A stretch of 64,000 nt of DNA, taken from NCBI RefSeq assembly GCF_037975245.1, contig NC_092564.1, positions 11,990,484 through 12,054,483 of the forward strand, given 5' to 3'. This document shows, one piece after another, positions 13,390 through 26,814 of this stretch. The DNA comes from Apostichopus japonicus. Taxonomy: Eukaryota; Echinodermata; Holothuroidea; Aspidochirotida; Stichopodidae. The notes below the pieces were generated by a model that ran no database searches, was not told the origin of the DNA, and worked only from the letters and a program-made list of their open reading frames with translations. Made by a program: the position numbers and the translations under genes. How positions within the stretch are numbered: position 1 is the stretch's first letter; each line of letters begins with the position of its first letter.

Positions 13390-15255
13390 ACCGTATGTGT
13401 ATATGCCGTGCCAATATCGGGTTTAATGTTATATATGTTGCCGGAAAAGCATTTTACTCCGGCAAAAATCGATAGATGAGGTCATGGCTCAAAATAATTG
13501 TTTATATCTGCGCACAGTGACAATGTACAAGTCGGAACTATGTCTGCTTTGAGGCATCGGCGATAGTATAGTGCGTTACATACGAAACTTGGTTTAGTCT
13601 TTGTCTTCATTCCATGTCGAGGTACAGAAATAAGTCTTTCCCAGAATATGCTTTGAGAGTAACACAAGGGAGGTGTTACAGGACGAACCCGTTACTTCTT
13701 CTTACCTTTGGTATTGACTTTGGGTTACATGGTTGGCCAGTTACACAGTTTAAAAGTCATTCATGGGGTGCATATATATTCTGGTGAGTGACGGTTTAAT
13801 GGAAGTAAAGCATATATATTTACTGTACAACTATGTATGCGTAAAAGTAAACACGTAATACTTCGTTGGCTAGTTGTGTGTATATCTTTGCCTTCAGTGA
13901 ATAACCAGGTGCAATATACCTATATGGGAGCGAAATATGAATATACAGAAACTATAACCTATATAGTAGGCCTACATATTGGCCTATACATATATACTGG
14001 TGAGAGCATACGACGCGATCACGTGAAAACTTCAATCAGGCTTCAACTTCGGGTGTAAATATTTACTGGATAAGGTCAGGACGATTTCAGATTATCGACA
14101 CTTCTTAGCTTATGTCATTAAAACAGATGTGACGTTATAATTAGCAACGGGAATGATTACTTTAGGGACTTCCCATACTCCACAACACACCAAACTGCGA
14201 GAACGAATATAGTTACATGATACCATATAGCTCTGATAATTATGTAAGACTGTACAACTACTGTAATAATGTCTGAAGGATGTCGGATAACCAAACCAAC
14301 CGCTGTATAGCTGACCAATGTGCACAACGGACTGAGTTATAGGCGTGTACTGACAGCGACACAAGATAATATATTGCACATGTTGTCGGTCAACGCAACG
14401 TATTTCATCGCTTAGCCTTGTATCACCCGCCAACGGCAAATGTGACGCGTTAGATTATTAAACTGAGTTTCCTGGAACATAACATAACGCTTCCCTATCC
14501 GCGCATGATGTCTGACATACGACGACACAAGGGCTTGCCTGATATTTTGCTAGCTTTATTGTCGTGAAAGTTTGCATATCCAAAAAAAGTCAATTCACTG
14601 TTTGGAACGATTTATGTCTACGTCAAAGATAGGCCTTAAATTTAACCCGGTATGCACATGCATATAAACGTACATGCGTGTGTGTAATAATGATGATGTG
14701 ATGAGTTTTGTTTTGTTGCACAGCGTTAAAGACAGATATTTAACAGACATTATCCTCCATATATACACGATGAGTAATTATGGCATCTACTCGCGGTTTC
14801 CAATCATTCTGATAAAGTAATACGATTGTCCTACATACGTCATGACTTTTACATGCATATGCTATATGGATCAATTTGCTGAAATCAAATTGAGCCTGAT
14901 ATTATTCTTGATACCATATAGCGGTCTAGCGATGTGACACTACACTCTTGATTTGTGAATAGCTCATATATAGCCTACAATCAATGCACAAAATGTTTGG
15001 TGAGGATCATGACCATACAATAGCACGCCTTATTTATTATTCAGGTCAAACTGTGGCTGCATGTAGTACACCGCACACATTGCTGCCTATGCTATATGAT
15101 ATATTATATATGTAAAGAAACACTGCATGAGACCCAAAGAGGTCTGTGTGTGTTCGTTTTAATTTGCCTGCAAGGGGCTAACCAACACTCCTTGTTCCCT
15201 TTCATATTTATATATATTTATATAATCAGGTCTGTTTTTCACCAACCAGCTTCTA

Positions 15256-15256
<1 letters not shown>
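13390..15256. other. No gene recognised
   Basis: Unique-looking AT-rich sequence. A 109-codon minus-strand frame (14110-14439) has no recognisable domain and no splice context, and is left uncalled. Confidence 0.45.
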
Positions 15257-15299
<43 letters not shown>

Positions 15300-15358
15300 G
15301 ATAATTATTATTATTATTATCATTATTACTAGCATTATTATTATTATTATTATTATTG
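15257..15358. repeat. (ATT)n microsatellite
   Basis: Trinucleotide ATT/TTA array of about 100 bp, interrupted at 15300-15333. In one frame it reads as poly-Tyr. Arrays of this kind are often left at LINE 3' ends, but no LINE sequence is seen upstream here. Confidence 0.95.
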
Positions 15359-16011
15359 CAACGTTCCTAGATCAGTACTGTTATACCGACTTGGAATAGC
15401 GTGTCCACTCATTTATTATTATTATTGCTATGTAGCAACATAGACAAGGATAGTTGGTTGTTTTACGACTATAGTTGCATATTATTTGTATATATATTTC
15501 TGAAGGTTCGCTTTATTATCAATACAATTTTATAGTTATACGTATTGCCATGTCGACTATATAAGTATGTTAGGATACATGTTAATCTTTCACTCTGTAT
15601 ATGAGGTGATCAGATTGAATATGATATATGTTCATACTTATTTAATGTGGATGAAAGGAAATGGACGAACGCAAGTTGTAAGTACACAAAAACCATGCAT
15701 GTATTATGTATATACAGGAACGCGCAGTGATTATAATGTGAATTTATAACCTTACCGTGTGTAAATGGGACTGGTATTAACTGCTCCTTACTCGCTGATA
15801 AATCTTTTTTCTATAATTCATGGACAAAAATCGCAATGTATGTTCACATCAAACGACAAATTGGTAAGAAAAAAGACTAAAAACGAAATAAGACTAAATG
15901 AAATAATGAACTTTTGATTGGGATTTGTGATTGATATCATTGCCAATCGTAAAATATGATATTGTGTTACTATAAATATAAATTGAGTTGAAGAAGGTAA
16001 ACTAGCCATCA
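15359..16011. other. No gene recognised
   Basis: AT-rich, with a short ATT tract at 15413-15426. No feature supported. Confidence 0.45.
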
Positions 16012-16019
16012 GATATACC

Positions 16020-16488
16020 TAGTGGCGGAGCGTCCATACAATCAGGGGCGAATGCCCCCCCCCCCCCTCTGACGGACTCAAATGGACTGCTGGCGCCCTT
16101 TTCAGCTCTTTATAAAGAGCTGAAAAGGTCAAAAGGTTGTATACAACCTTTTGACTTATTCGCGATTTTTGAATTTTTTATTGCGCTCTCATCTACATAT
16201 TGACATTTGTCACACTTTGTTGGTATAATTTTGCGCTCTCATCTACATATTGACATTTGTCACATTTTGTTGGTATAATTTGGCGATGACACCTATTTAT
16301 TCTTCGTTTATCTGCAAATTATCCAGGCCCAGAAAGTGTCATTTCCGGCGATCAAGGGAGTATCTTTACTCAAAAAAATACTGTACGCTACGCGCCAACC
16401 TGTGCTGGCGCTCCGCTTAGATAGTGTCAAAAGCGCCCCTACAGGCCATTCTCGCCCCTCCTGACCAATACCCCTAGCTCCGCCACTG
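16020..16488 (+). mobile_element. hAT-like element, family D copy 1, with perfect 8-bp target duplication
   Basis: A 469-bp element with ends TAGTGGCGGAGC and GCTCCGCCACTG, which pair as terminal inverted repeats except for the first base (T for C). It is flanked by exact 8-bp repeats GATATACC at 16012-16019 and 16489-16496. Inside are two adjacent perfect 28-bp palindromes (16099-16126 and 16128-16155). They are followed by a ~50-bp direct tandem duplication (about 16181-16281) starting TTGCGCTCTCATCTAC. The right half carries the module TTTCCGGCGATC...GCGCTCCGCTTAGATAGT shared with families A and B. A diverged copy lies inverted at 59117-59428. It encodes no protein. Confidence 0.88.
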
Positions 16489-16496
16489 GATATACC

Positions 16497-17073
16497 AACC
16501 TGGAGCTGCTATCTCAGGAAGATTCTGAGCTCATTATTAAGTACTTGGTCGTAGGAATGGTGCTAAACCAAATTAGGAAATGCCTATCAACATTTTATCA
16601 AAAACATTGCGGCCATTTTAAATATAGCATATCTAAAACCTCCATAGCCGTTGCTTATTTTTCTTCATCCATGACGATTGGCCAAAATTCCAATGAAAAC
16701 GATGGAATTTTCCACTAATTACAATGTGAATACAGAATTTATTGCAGTGAAGTATCGTGATATTCTAACCAATGTCTCAGGGATATTCACTAATGAATAC
16801 AAAAAGGTTTCTCAGAGCCAATTTCAATACGCAAAAGTAGGCAAAAAACCCCTCTCTTTAGTGTAATGGGTCCATGCAGTTCAGCTTCTTCATTTTGGTT
16901 GTTTTTGTTTAAATTTGAGAAGACCATTTTAGATCCAAAAATTCACCTCAATTGGCCCAAGTTTCTTCTTATGGCACCGCCATTACCCGTTCGACCGTAT
17001 ATAGCAGTATTACGAACGTCTCCTCAATAATGTGGGTATGGCTTCTTTATTTTAACAGCAAAAAGTACCAAGG

Positions 17074-17078
<5 letters not shown>
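16497..17078. other. No gene recognised
   Basis: A 62-codon frame (16678-16866) is the only continuous one and has no recognisable homology. No RNA or mobile-element signature was seen. Confidence 0.45.
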
Positions 17079-17125
<47 letters not shown>

Positions 17126-17335
17126 CATATACATAAATACGTATACATATACATAAACACATATACATAAATACATATACATAAATACATATACATAAAT
17201 ACATATACATATATACATATACATAAATACATATACATAAATACATATACATAAATACATATACATAAATACATATACATAAATACATATACATAAAAAC
17301 ATATACATAAATACATATACATAAATACATATACA
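17079..17335. repeat. (AT)n followed by 14-bp minisatellite
   Basis: About 42 bp of AT repeat runs into about 15 copies of a 14-bp unit, AAATACATATACAT, with few variants. The minus-strand frames here, up to 146 codons, are repeats of Tyr-Met-Cys-Ile and are not genes. Confidence 0.95.
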
Positions 17336-17775
17336 GTGCATGATGACGGTACATGGATCTATTCCTTACCTGTAGCCAATTGCGATTATTAGGCCGCCGA
17401 CGGCAATTAATAGTATGAAGCCAACACATATCCACCAACAAAGCTCTGTAGTGTAAACAAACAAACAAAATCAAATGAAAGACACACATCATAACACTGA
17501 GGGGAAGCGATGAGAGCCAGGTCAGGCCTCGAGTAATTACGGGTATACCACTACGTCATCCCAACCCCATGTTTTGTATTGGTATTTTATTTAGTAACCT
17601 ATTTTACGAAAAATGCACTATTCTTTATCTCATATTTTCCTTTATATTTTCACGGGCCCGAGGTTGTAGCCTTCTAGATCTTAGGCCCCTCTGACCGCGT
17701 TAGGCTGGTCCACATGTTTTTTATTGGAGTTATTTTAAAATATTTTCAAACACCTCAAGATCTTCTCGCCATCTC
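17336..17775. other. No gene recognised
   Basis: Unique-looking sequence between two tandem arrays. No coding or RNA feature supported. Confidence 0.45.
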
Positions 17776-18636
<861 letters not shown>

Positions 18637-19458
18637 ATATTATGATTAGCCATTTCCCATCCCTCCCGCTCAACTTTAACATTTGAAATGTTTCGAAAAT
18701 GAGTTGCAGGAGTTTGCTTAAATTTTATTATTTAATAAGCTTTCTGTCGGAAAAAAACATTTACGTTTTTCTTTTTTCTCATATAATTATTTGTTATTTA
18801 GTTGGTATTTTGCGAATGACATAGACCCCCCCCCTTCCCCTGCCCGCCCAACCTTCCAACTCGCCGATCGCTGCCATTTTGCTACAATCAACCGATAAAC
18901 CGACTGACAAACTTACTACATCCAGCATCAAAGGGAGGTAAATCTGGAATTTCTGGTAGTGGATCATCGCAGTAACCAACGAGATTGCACTTATCCCTAT
19001 CATTGATGCATTCGTAGCTCGTAGCTCGTACTGTATCATGTTTCTCCATTGTCACCAAATATGTCGGCTTTTCTGATTACGAAAGAATTGTAACTCATTG
19101 CCGGTGTCGCAAAACCTGTAAAAATTGCAGAAAATAAAATGGTGATGGCACGACGAAAAAATGCTTAAAACTTTGCAGAATCCAGCAAGTAAATTGTCGG
19201 ATAGGAGCCTAATAATCTGAAAACACGAATTGAAACTGTCGTTACTGCAATGTCATTTCTGCTTCTACTGATTTGTTCAAATGGTTCGATTTAAAGGAAG
19301 ACTTAAAGCAGTATTTTATTCTTAATTAAAGGGGTAACAGTCATTATTGCGTTGAAAATCTGTTTATTTAACAACACTTACTGGCTTTCCACATCGAAAT
19401 TTAACCCTTTAAAATGAACACAAAAAATTAACAAAGAAGTCAGGAACAAATTAAGGCC
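18637..19458. other. No gene recognised
   Basis: Includes a C-run at 18826-18840. TTAAAGCAGTATTTTAT at 19309-19325 resembles the TTAA-MITE terminus found near 61344, but no partner end was found. Confidence 0.45.
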
Positions 19459-19466
19459 ATCACAGC

Positions 19467-21019
19467 CAGTGTTCGACTTATGGCCAAAAAATTGCATAGC
19501 AACAAATTTCGACAATTGCTATACAATATTTTTGTTGCATAGCAGTTCCCCAATATTGAATAGCAGTTTGAAATTACCACAAAACGGACCAAATGTTGGC
19601 GATCAATGTATTAACTAGAAAATGTTTATTTATTATTATTATTTATACTAGTGTTGCTACGATAATCGTTTTCAATATCGGTATCGGCCGATATTTGCAA
19701 TATCGGCAGCATATCGGTATCGGTAAAATTTTGCCTAATTGCCGATAACAGCACACCGATATTGAACTTTTCTTTTTAACAGCAGAGCTACCTGTACTTA
19801 TTTATACTTGCAATGATTTGTTAATCTGCCCAAGACGATCCATTTCTTTAGCGTCAGTTAAACTCAGATTCATTTTCGATTAATATCCATGGAAACCTGA
19901 CTCTCCGTAACATCTAAAAACACGTCTACGGCGCGCGAATATAACCAATGACCTTCGTGAACCTTGGCCTACACACAGCATTAGTGCAGCATATATACAC
20001 TGTACTAACCATTCATTTCCTCAAAGGCCTCCGTGAAAACCTTGAACATGATGCATACAGTAACTGCACAGTTCACCAGTGTTGGAAAACCTTGTTAAAT
20101 TTCCCGCGAACACACTGCCGATTTCCCGCCGGTGTTCGCCTGCCTAGCACGTGTAACGTGCGAGCATAAAGGCGTGGTGTCCAGGGGCCCGTCTTAGGGC
20201 TATGGTGGGGTCATGGGTAGAACCCCTCGTGGGGATCCTGGGGGCGAAAGCCCCCGAAAATTGTTGTAATTTTTTGCGATGTCTGGCGATGAAAAAATTC
20301 GCAGTTGAGGATGCAAAATACTGACAACTTTTTTTATTTAAATTGTCACGAAACTGATGAAAATTTTAGAATGACAAGTTAAAGTAGCTACATTATGTTA
20401 TAAAATGAAAAGAGATTTAATCGGTCTTTCAATCTTTAAAAAGTGCAACTTACAAAACTTCCGATATTATGAAACAAACAACGTTCAGCAAAGCCCCGTT
20501 TCTAGACTGCCTAACAATGAATAGCGTGCACTATGCGTACATTTTTACAACTGCAGTGTTTAACCCTATACCCAACTACTGTACCACGGTACATGTGCTG
20601 CGAATTTGCCCAGGTACCTTCCCAACAACTGTGAGCTCATCCCCTGTGTAACACCTGTTTGTTAACATTTTTTTGGCACGTTGCCAGGGAACATTTTAGT
20701 TACGTGAGATCCGTAACCGCCGAGGTGGTTAGGCTATTTGCTTTACACTTAACTATGGTAGGATATTATTTTTTCTGGTTTTTTTTTCGCTATACGGTCA
20801 AGTGAATAAGTTGTACATTGAGTATAAACTCAATAAATTATAACTTCTACATTGTGATCGACAGTTCGTAAGTTAAGGTTTGAGTGTTTGCTCCCAAATC
20901 TGACTAGGAATTTGTATCGCACAAATCGGCACAATGTGCGATGCTGATTTGGAAACGTCTCGCAAGTTTGTCGTTTTGGATCGCATTTTGCGATGCGATA
21001 CCGGAAAAATCGAACACTG
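19467..21019. mobile_element. hAT-like element, family E, 1.55 kb, with perfect 8-bp target duplication
   Basis: Ends are CAGTGTTCGA and TCGAACACTG, perfect 10-bp terminal inverted repeats. The flanks are ATCACAGC on both sides (19459-19466 and 21020-21027), an exact 8-bp duplication. The interior holds no transposase frame. It contains a block of TATCGG/CCGATA motifs at 19672-19760, preceded by TAGTGTTGCTACGATA, which looks like the end of a second, nested hAT-type element. It also contains a G-rich block at 20190-20256. It is probably a composite non-autonomous copy. Confidence 0.85.
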
Positions 21020-21027
21020 ATCACAGC

Positions 21028-22251
21028 TAACCATAACCAAGCACATTTAATGTGCTGTCAATCCCGAATCACGTCTGATGCGGACGTGACAGAGAATACC
21101 AAGTCATGGACACTGTTTTGTAGCCTAGCCTAGTTAACGAAATTTTCGGAACGTACTATGCATGGATTATACCAAGGCCTATTACCTACGGGAAATCTGT
21201 ATGGCGTTAACAATGCTACTTTCAATACTCACTTTGCCATTGGGGAGTGTACTAGGACACACGTAGTCCATGCAAGTTCATTGTGGAAAATATCAATACA
21301 CAGTATATTAGTCAGGGAGCTGCTACTCGACAGTAAGAGTAGTAGCTTCCTGGTACAATATATCGTATGCATAGCTTGTACGCATGGTTCATATAGTATG
21401 GCAGCTATTTATGTACGTATTATGAGCGAAACAGAGGGTTTATTATTGTCTGACGTCACGTGATAGAGATAATTTGATTGGTTGAGTTTAAAATATGAAT
21501 GAGAATGATGTGGTTTGCATGCATAAATGTTTGGAAGAGCCGAAATTGTCATTTTTGTATGAAAAGACTAATTACTCGCTAGTTAGGGTTCGCCGAATTA
21601 TATCACAGTAATCCGTTTCATCAATCGCAAGTTGCTGATATGTAAGTGACAATAGACTGCTAACAAATCCAGATGAATGCAATATTGCCCGTTAAAGAAA
21701 GGGGTAAACAAGTGATTGCTACAGTAATTTCACTTTTCAAGGAATTCAGCTGGAGAAAAAAAAATATGCTAAAACATCTCTCGTATGCTACTAAAAGGCA
21801 ACACTAATGATGGAGACCTTGTAACATTGTTCTAGACATTCTAAAAACTTAACCAAAATATGCCATTTTTTTTCATACAAACAACACGGCACCGTGGGAA
21901 TATATTTAACATTAATTTGTTCTGGACAAATTTGTAATACGTAACGACATGTCATTTGAGGCCATTAAAGTCTTGAATTCACATCGACTTTTTGTGTTGT
22001 TTCTGAGAAACAGAGCTAATGAATTGTGTGTTGGAATAAGTAAACCAGTCGCTTTAGTTGGAGAGCCTCTGATGTTTAAATGCCTATCTCAAAACTTAAT
22101 ATTGTTATGGCCAATACATTGTACCTGGACTGATAGCAATGTTGATTAGTAGTCTACAACATATTAAAGATAAAAACTTTACCAAAACAGACCATGTATC
22201 CGCTTTCGGTAAAACATATTCATGTTTACCGCAAATTCAGCAATATTCATG
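21028..22251. other. No gene recognised; one hairpin
   Basis: Apart from the hairpin at 21313-21353, the sequence looks unique and non-coding. Frames at 21158-21463 and 21949-22149 have no recognisable domain. Confidence 0.45.
21313..21353. repeat. Short inverted repeat (CAGGGAG-type hairpin)
   Basis: CAGGGAGCTGCTACTC and GAGTAGTAGCTTCCTG pair with two mismatches around an 8-nt loop. The outer CAGGGAG/CTTCCTG resembles the hairpins at 24639-24702 and 61625-61653. Confidence 0.7.
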
Positions 22252-22259
22252 GATGAATC

Positions 22260-22629
22260 CAAGGGCGTAGGAACCGGGGGGCTGGGGGCGCCAGCCCCCC
22301 CCCCAGTGAAAAATGTGGAGGGGCGGAAGTATCATTCCGCCCCCCCGCTCCGCAAGTCAGAAAACCCCTTTTTCATTTCCAAATGAGAAAAAAATCTCAT
22401 TTGGAGCACCAAATTGCATCTAAGGCCAGGTGAAAATACAAAATTAAGTTTACAAAATGGAGTGGGTGTTGAAGTGTGCTATATTGCACCAAATTGCATC
22501 TGAGGCCACCTGGAAATGCAAAAAAATTCCAAAGGGGAGGGGGACACCCCCTCCCCTTATACCCCTCCCCCAGGACGGCCATCAGTCTTCAGCCCCCCCC
22601 CCACTCAAAAGCACCTTCCTACGCCACTG
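22260..22629 (-). mobile_element. hAT-like MITE, family C copy 2, with perfect 8-bp target duplication
   Basis: A reverse-oriented near-identical copy of the element at 2066-2433. It begins CAAGGGCGTAGGAACC and ends CTTCCTACGCCACTG. The flanks are GATGAATC at 22252-22259 and 22630-22637, an exact 8-bp duplication. High similarity between the copies and intact duplications suggest fairly recent movement. It has no protein coding capacity. Confidence 0.88.
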
Positions 22630-22637
22630 GATGAATC

Positions 22638-24196
22638 ATCACAAAACACAAAACATGCGCATATTATTGTGTAATCATCACAAACACGAATTGTTCACTA
22701 ACTACCAAGAAAGTGGCGATGATGTGTACTGAATTGAATACTTGATTGTGCAGTATTTACCTTGACAACACGCAATTTAATTTAACACACCATTATAGTC
22801 ATATCAAAATTATATATTAGATTCAATTAGATAACATCATATTAACATAGCTAAGTATATCTCCTTTCATGTACATGCACGCATACACATAGACCAACGT
22901 AAAAACACAAACGGTATGAAGGTAGCTAACTTACGTCAGAATAACGTCACAACGTGGATTGTGCTGTTGAGAGACCACGAGAGACACGAGGTATAGCCCC
23001 AACCCCTAACCTCCCAAACCCCATCACTTAACCTCGCCGCATCTCACATTCCCGCCATTTTGAAGGTACTACATTTACGTGCAGGGTATATATGGAACAT
23101 TATAGGTATTGTTCTTATAGTCTGCCATTTTGCAAAGAGGGTGATTTCGTTGCATTACTATATACTCAGTAAACTCCCGTGCACTTCCGGTGCATGCACT
23201 GTCAATAATTCAGACTTTTACAATCCTTTCCGCCAGTGTTCCCAGTGCTCATCAATATCTCATCCTCCATTCAAAGGTACAATTTGTTCCTAGCTATATA
23301 TGTCAACGTTATAGTGAGCATGTAGGCTACTTGTCGTGCTCATATTCCATGATTCTCTGTATACCGTACTTGGTTTCGCCCGCAGTAGTTTTGTATTCCA
23401 TTTTTATTTCTCCCTTCTTTTTAGGGCATTCTGGAAATCTGATACAGAGAGCAGTGCAAGAATAAGCACTCGGAAGTGGGTGGGGGTTGGGGAGGGGAGG
23501 GGACACCAACAATATCAGGAGGGGCACAATAAATTTAAGGAGGGTCGCCAGATTTGTGTCTTGTGACATATGAACTTCTTTTGTCTGCACCGGAGGGGAG
23601 GGGGGGCTGCCCCTTTGTCCTAGTCCAGGCCCCGATATTCATGCTATTTATACGTACAAAATGCAAGTGACTTTCAATGAAAGCATGCAAGTGTTACCGT
23701 GCCTATATCGGCGTTGGTGCAGTGACTTATGCGTTGTGTTTGTATGCTTTACACCCTTCACATCTACTACACATGTGGAATTCTTTCCTACATCGCTTTA
23801 CCAAGCAGGTTTATATCAGTATTATATAACCACTAGAGTCTCTATACCGAGGTGACTGCATTTCCCAAGGAATATAAGGAGTATAAGAGTTGATTTAGCA
23901 GAGTATGCAGGTATGTTTGCCTATAACTTCAAACACTTGAATTATTTCGCAAGTGGCTATAAAGTATGAAATTCCCTAAGCTTGATTTATTCAATGGTTT
24001 TATCATTTTATAATCATTGATACTAAAAGAAGCCTATATTATTCTGCATATTATTATAGGTACAAATCTCAGCAGCTGACATGACACATATAGTCGATGG
24101 TGATATTATCCTTGTGCGTGTACGTTAACCGAAATTGCGGTGTGTTGCAATATGCAGCGATTCTAATTGCTTTTCGGTGATACAGGTGATACAGCG
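22638..24196. other. No gene recognised
   Basis: Several short overlapping frames lie on both strands at 23060-23590. None shows a domain or a consistent coding pattern. G-rich tracts occur near 23480-23505 and 23593-23608. Confidence 0.45.
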
Positions 24197-24345
<149 letters not shown>

Positions 24346-24638
24346 GTGTGTAGGCCTGATGTGTATTAAGCCGACCGTGAGTAATAATCCAGCACCAAAG
24401 GCAATATGCAAGTGGTTGCCATGACGACTATTGCATTGCAACGTTAATGCTTATACTTAATTACTTTATTCCAAGTCTGAGTCATTGTGTTACAAGTTCG
24501 ATTTCATTTTATTTTTATGCGGGTTGTTTCTTCTTAAATCCAAACGCTAAGAATGATATTCAATTACTGGCGATTTGTTTTTGGCACATATCTAGGTATA
24601 AAAAAAACACACACACACATCCGGACTTGGCACCGATC

Positions 24639-24702
24639 AGGGAGTTCCATAACAACTCCCTGGTTTTACCAGGGAGTTGTTATGGAACATAACAACTCCC
24701 TG
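24639..24702. repeat. Perfect 21-bp-arm hairpin with repeated arm
   Basis: The arms 24644-24664 and 24668-24688 are exact reverse complements around a TTT loop, centred on CCTGGTTTTACCAGG. Part of the left arm (ATAACAACTCCCTG) is repeated again at 24689-24702, so two alternative stems are possible. It lies immediately before the target duplication of the hAT-like element starting at 24711. Confidence 0.9.
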
Positions 24703-24710
24703 CACTGATA

Positions 24711-26232
24711 CAGGGACGTAGCCAGGGGGGAGCAGGGGGAGCGACCGCTCCCCCCTTTCAGTGTCGAAAATTTTTTTAAAAACTGTTGTTTTTTTAGCAT
24801 GGTATTTTGTCAGTGCTCTTTTGAACTTGAAAACTCGTCAGCTCCGTTAACTCAATTATAATCGTAGTAACATTCACGCCTACTGATTCAACTACTTACT
24901 TAGTTTGGCAGATGCAATTAGCTAAATTTAGGCTATAGCCTATTACAAGCCTACAGTTGGCCACTGCGTAATAAAATACATATTTCCTACCTAACCGCAC
25001 TCTATGGAATGTCACGAACCGTATGCACAACAACGTCGACAACGTTCGTTCTCATCCTTTCTATGATTCGTCCTAAGTTGTTGCACGAACAGCATGTTAT
25101 GAAGCTAAGCTAGCAATCGTACGTGATACGCACTTCCTATAAATAATTATTACACTGCTAATACACTGCGATAACAATATTTGTTTTTAGGCCACTGCAT
25201 ATCTGGCTATATTCCAAAATATGAAAGTTTATATTGTCCATCAGTTAAGTTGGTCAAATGTATTAAAGTCCAGACATTGGACAATAAACAAGAATCATCC
25301 TACTTGAAAAATTGTAAAAGAGCACTATGTTTGTCTTTCTGATATATTATGTAAAAGAACATGTAAAAGAATTCAAACAGGAAACAAAATCTGCTGATTA
25401 TGATATCATATGATCAGGGGCGTAGCCAGTATGTAGCACCGTGGGCCCGGGCCTACACTTTTTTTGGCCAAGTTATCTTTTTTGTAAAACACCCATATTT
25501 CAAATCCATAAGCTTGCTGGACGAGTTTAAGAGTCTAGACAGGAATAACTATTGAAATGAACGTAGCAAGAATATGGCTTAATTAGGTGACCTAGTCTTC
25601 TAATTTAGGCTGTCATTTCTATCGCATGCCGTTTCATTCAACACTCTACCCGCCGAAAAAGACTATAGGATCATCTTGTCAGTGTTGTAACATCTAGTTA
25701 AGAACCTGTTTACGCAGATAATATTTCAGTTGAGAAAACAGTTGAGAAATTTGAATCAGATGGCAATCGTCGGATAGCTCTCGCCTTCTCTTATTAGGCT
25801 AACTTAAACATTTACAGTTGTATCAAAGACAATTACTGGCTATAGTTGTATCTAAGACATTTCTGGCCTATCTATATATGTAACTACAAGTATCAGCAGT
25901 TGGAAAGTAAGACTACTCTGTACATGTACCTTGCTAATTTTAAATACATTATGTATTATTGAATTATGTACTATCTTAACTCGTTTGTTTTTTTGGTTGA
26001 AAAGTGATATTGAATGAGGTGTCTCAAGTTAGCAAGAGGCCATGGAACCAGCATGAACACTCGGGAAGGGCCGTTTCCGGCCATCTGGGGGGTTTGTAAA
26101 ACCAAAAAGTTTCTTGTACGCTCCGCGCCAGCAATGGTGGCCCTCCGCTCAGATAGTCGTGCCTAAATTTTGGAAAATCGATATCAATCGCAAAAAGTGC
26201 TCCCCCCTTTCAAATTCCTGGCTACGTCGCTG
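24711..26232 (+). mobile_element. hAT-like element, family B copy 1, 1.5 kb, perfect 8-bp target duplication
   Basis: Starts CAGGGACGTAGCCAGG and ends CCTGGCTACGTCGCTG; the flanks are CACTGATA at 24703-24710 and 26233-26240. An inverted copy occupies 60659-62094, and the two align from the left end to about 25410 and again over the last ~50 bp. The block from 25415 to about 26180 is present only in this copy. It begins CAGGGGCGTAGCCAG, a third hAT-type terminus, and contains the CCGGCCATCTGGGG...CTCCGCTCAGATAGT module shared with families A and D. No transposase frame was found. Confidence 0.87.
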
Positions 26233-26240
26233 CACTGATA

Positions 26241-26814
26241 GCGTAGCGAATGGAAGGGCGTTTTTACATTTAAGTTATAATTTCAAAAGTGATAGGTATA
26301 CCCGCTACATGTCGGCCTACATGCAAACGTAAACATACTCTGCCCCCCCCCCCCTCCTCACACAAACACACACCCCTGCAACTTTCCAGGACCGAATATA
26401 TCTACCATATTTTTTGACTGAGAAATACCATTAGATACAGGAAATTTCAAAACAAATAACTTACTATAGAATCCCCCCCCCCCCCCCATTCCGTCCCATC
26501 CACCTGCAAGCAACTTCCCTATCCGCACGACAACACACACCCACCCACATACACACAATATAGTTTATGTAGGTATATGTCATCCAAGTTAACAACACTG
26601 TCATGTTTGTGTTTCCAAACAAATCTGGTCCGTTACCAGCCTTGCCCCCCCCCCCCCCACAGCTCCCCCTCCCTCCCATCCTCCTCCGAAATCCAGTGAC
26701 CTCAGCCGTGACGTTGAGCCCGAATATATTTCGTATGTTGGTTTCTGTATGACTGATCGTTACAGTACAGCATTAAGTCATATTTCCGATATTTGTACGA
26801 GCACAATGATAGAT
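26241..26814. other. No gene recognised; several poly-C tracts
   Basis: C-runs of 12-16 bases at 26343-26354, 26474-26488 and 26644-26659, the first two followed by CA-rich stretches. Gly-rich minus-strand frames over them are artefacts. Confidence 0.5.

Noticed and set aside
17024-17492. Minus-strand frames of 91-146 codons with Met-Tyr-Cys-Ile repeats
   Set aside because: Products of the 14-bp minisatellite; three frames are open simultaneously.
23327-23590. Overlapping frames on both strands around 23.2-23.6 kb
   Set aside because: Mutual shadows with biased composition from G/C-rich tracts; no domain.
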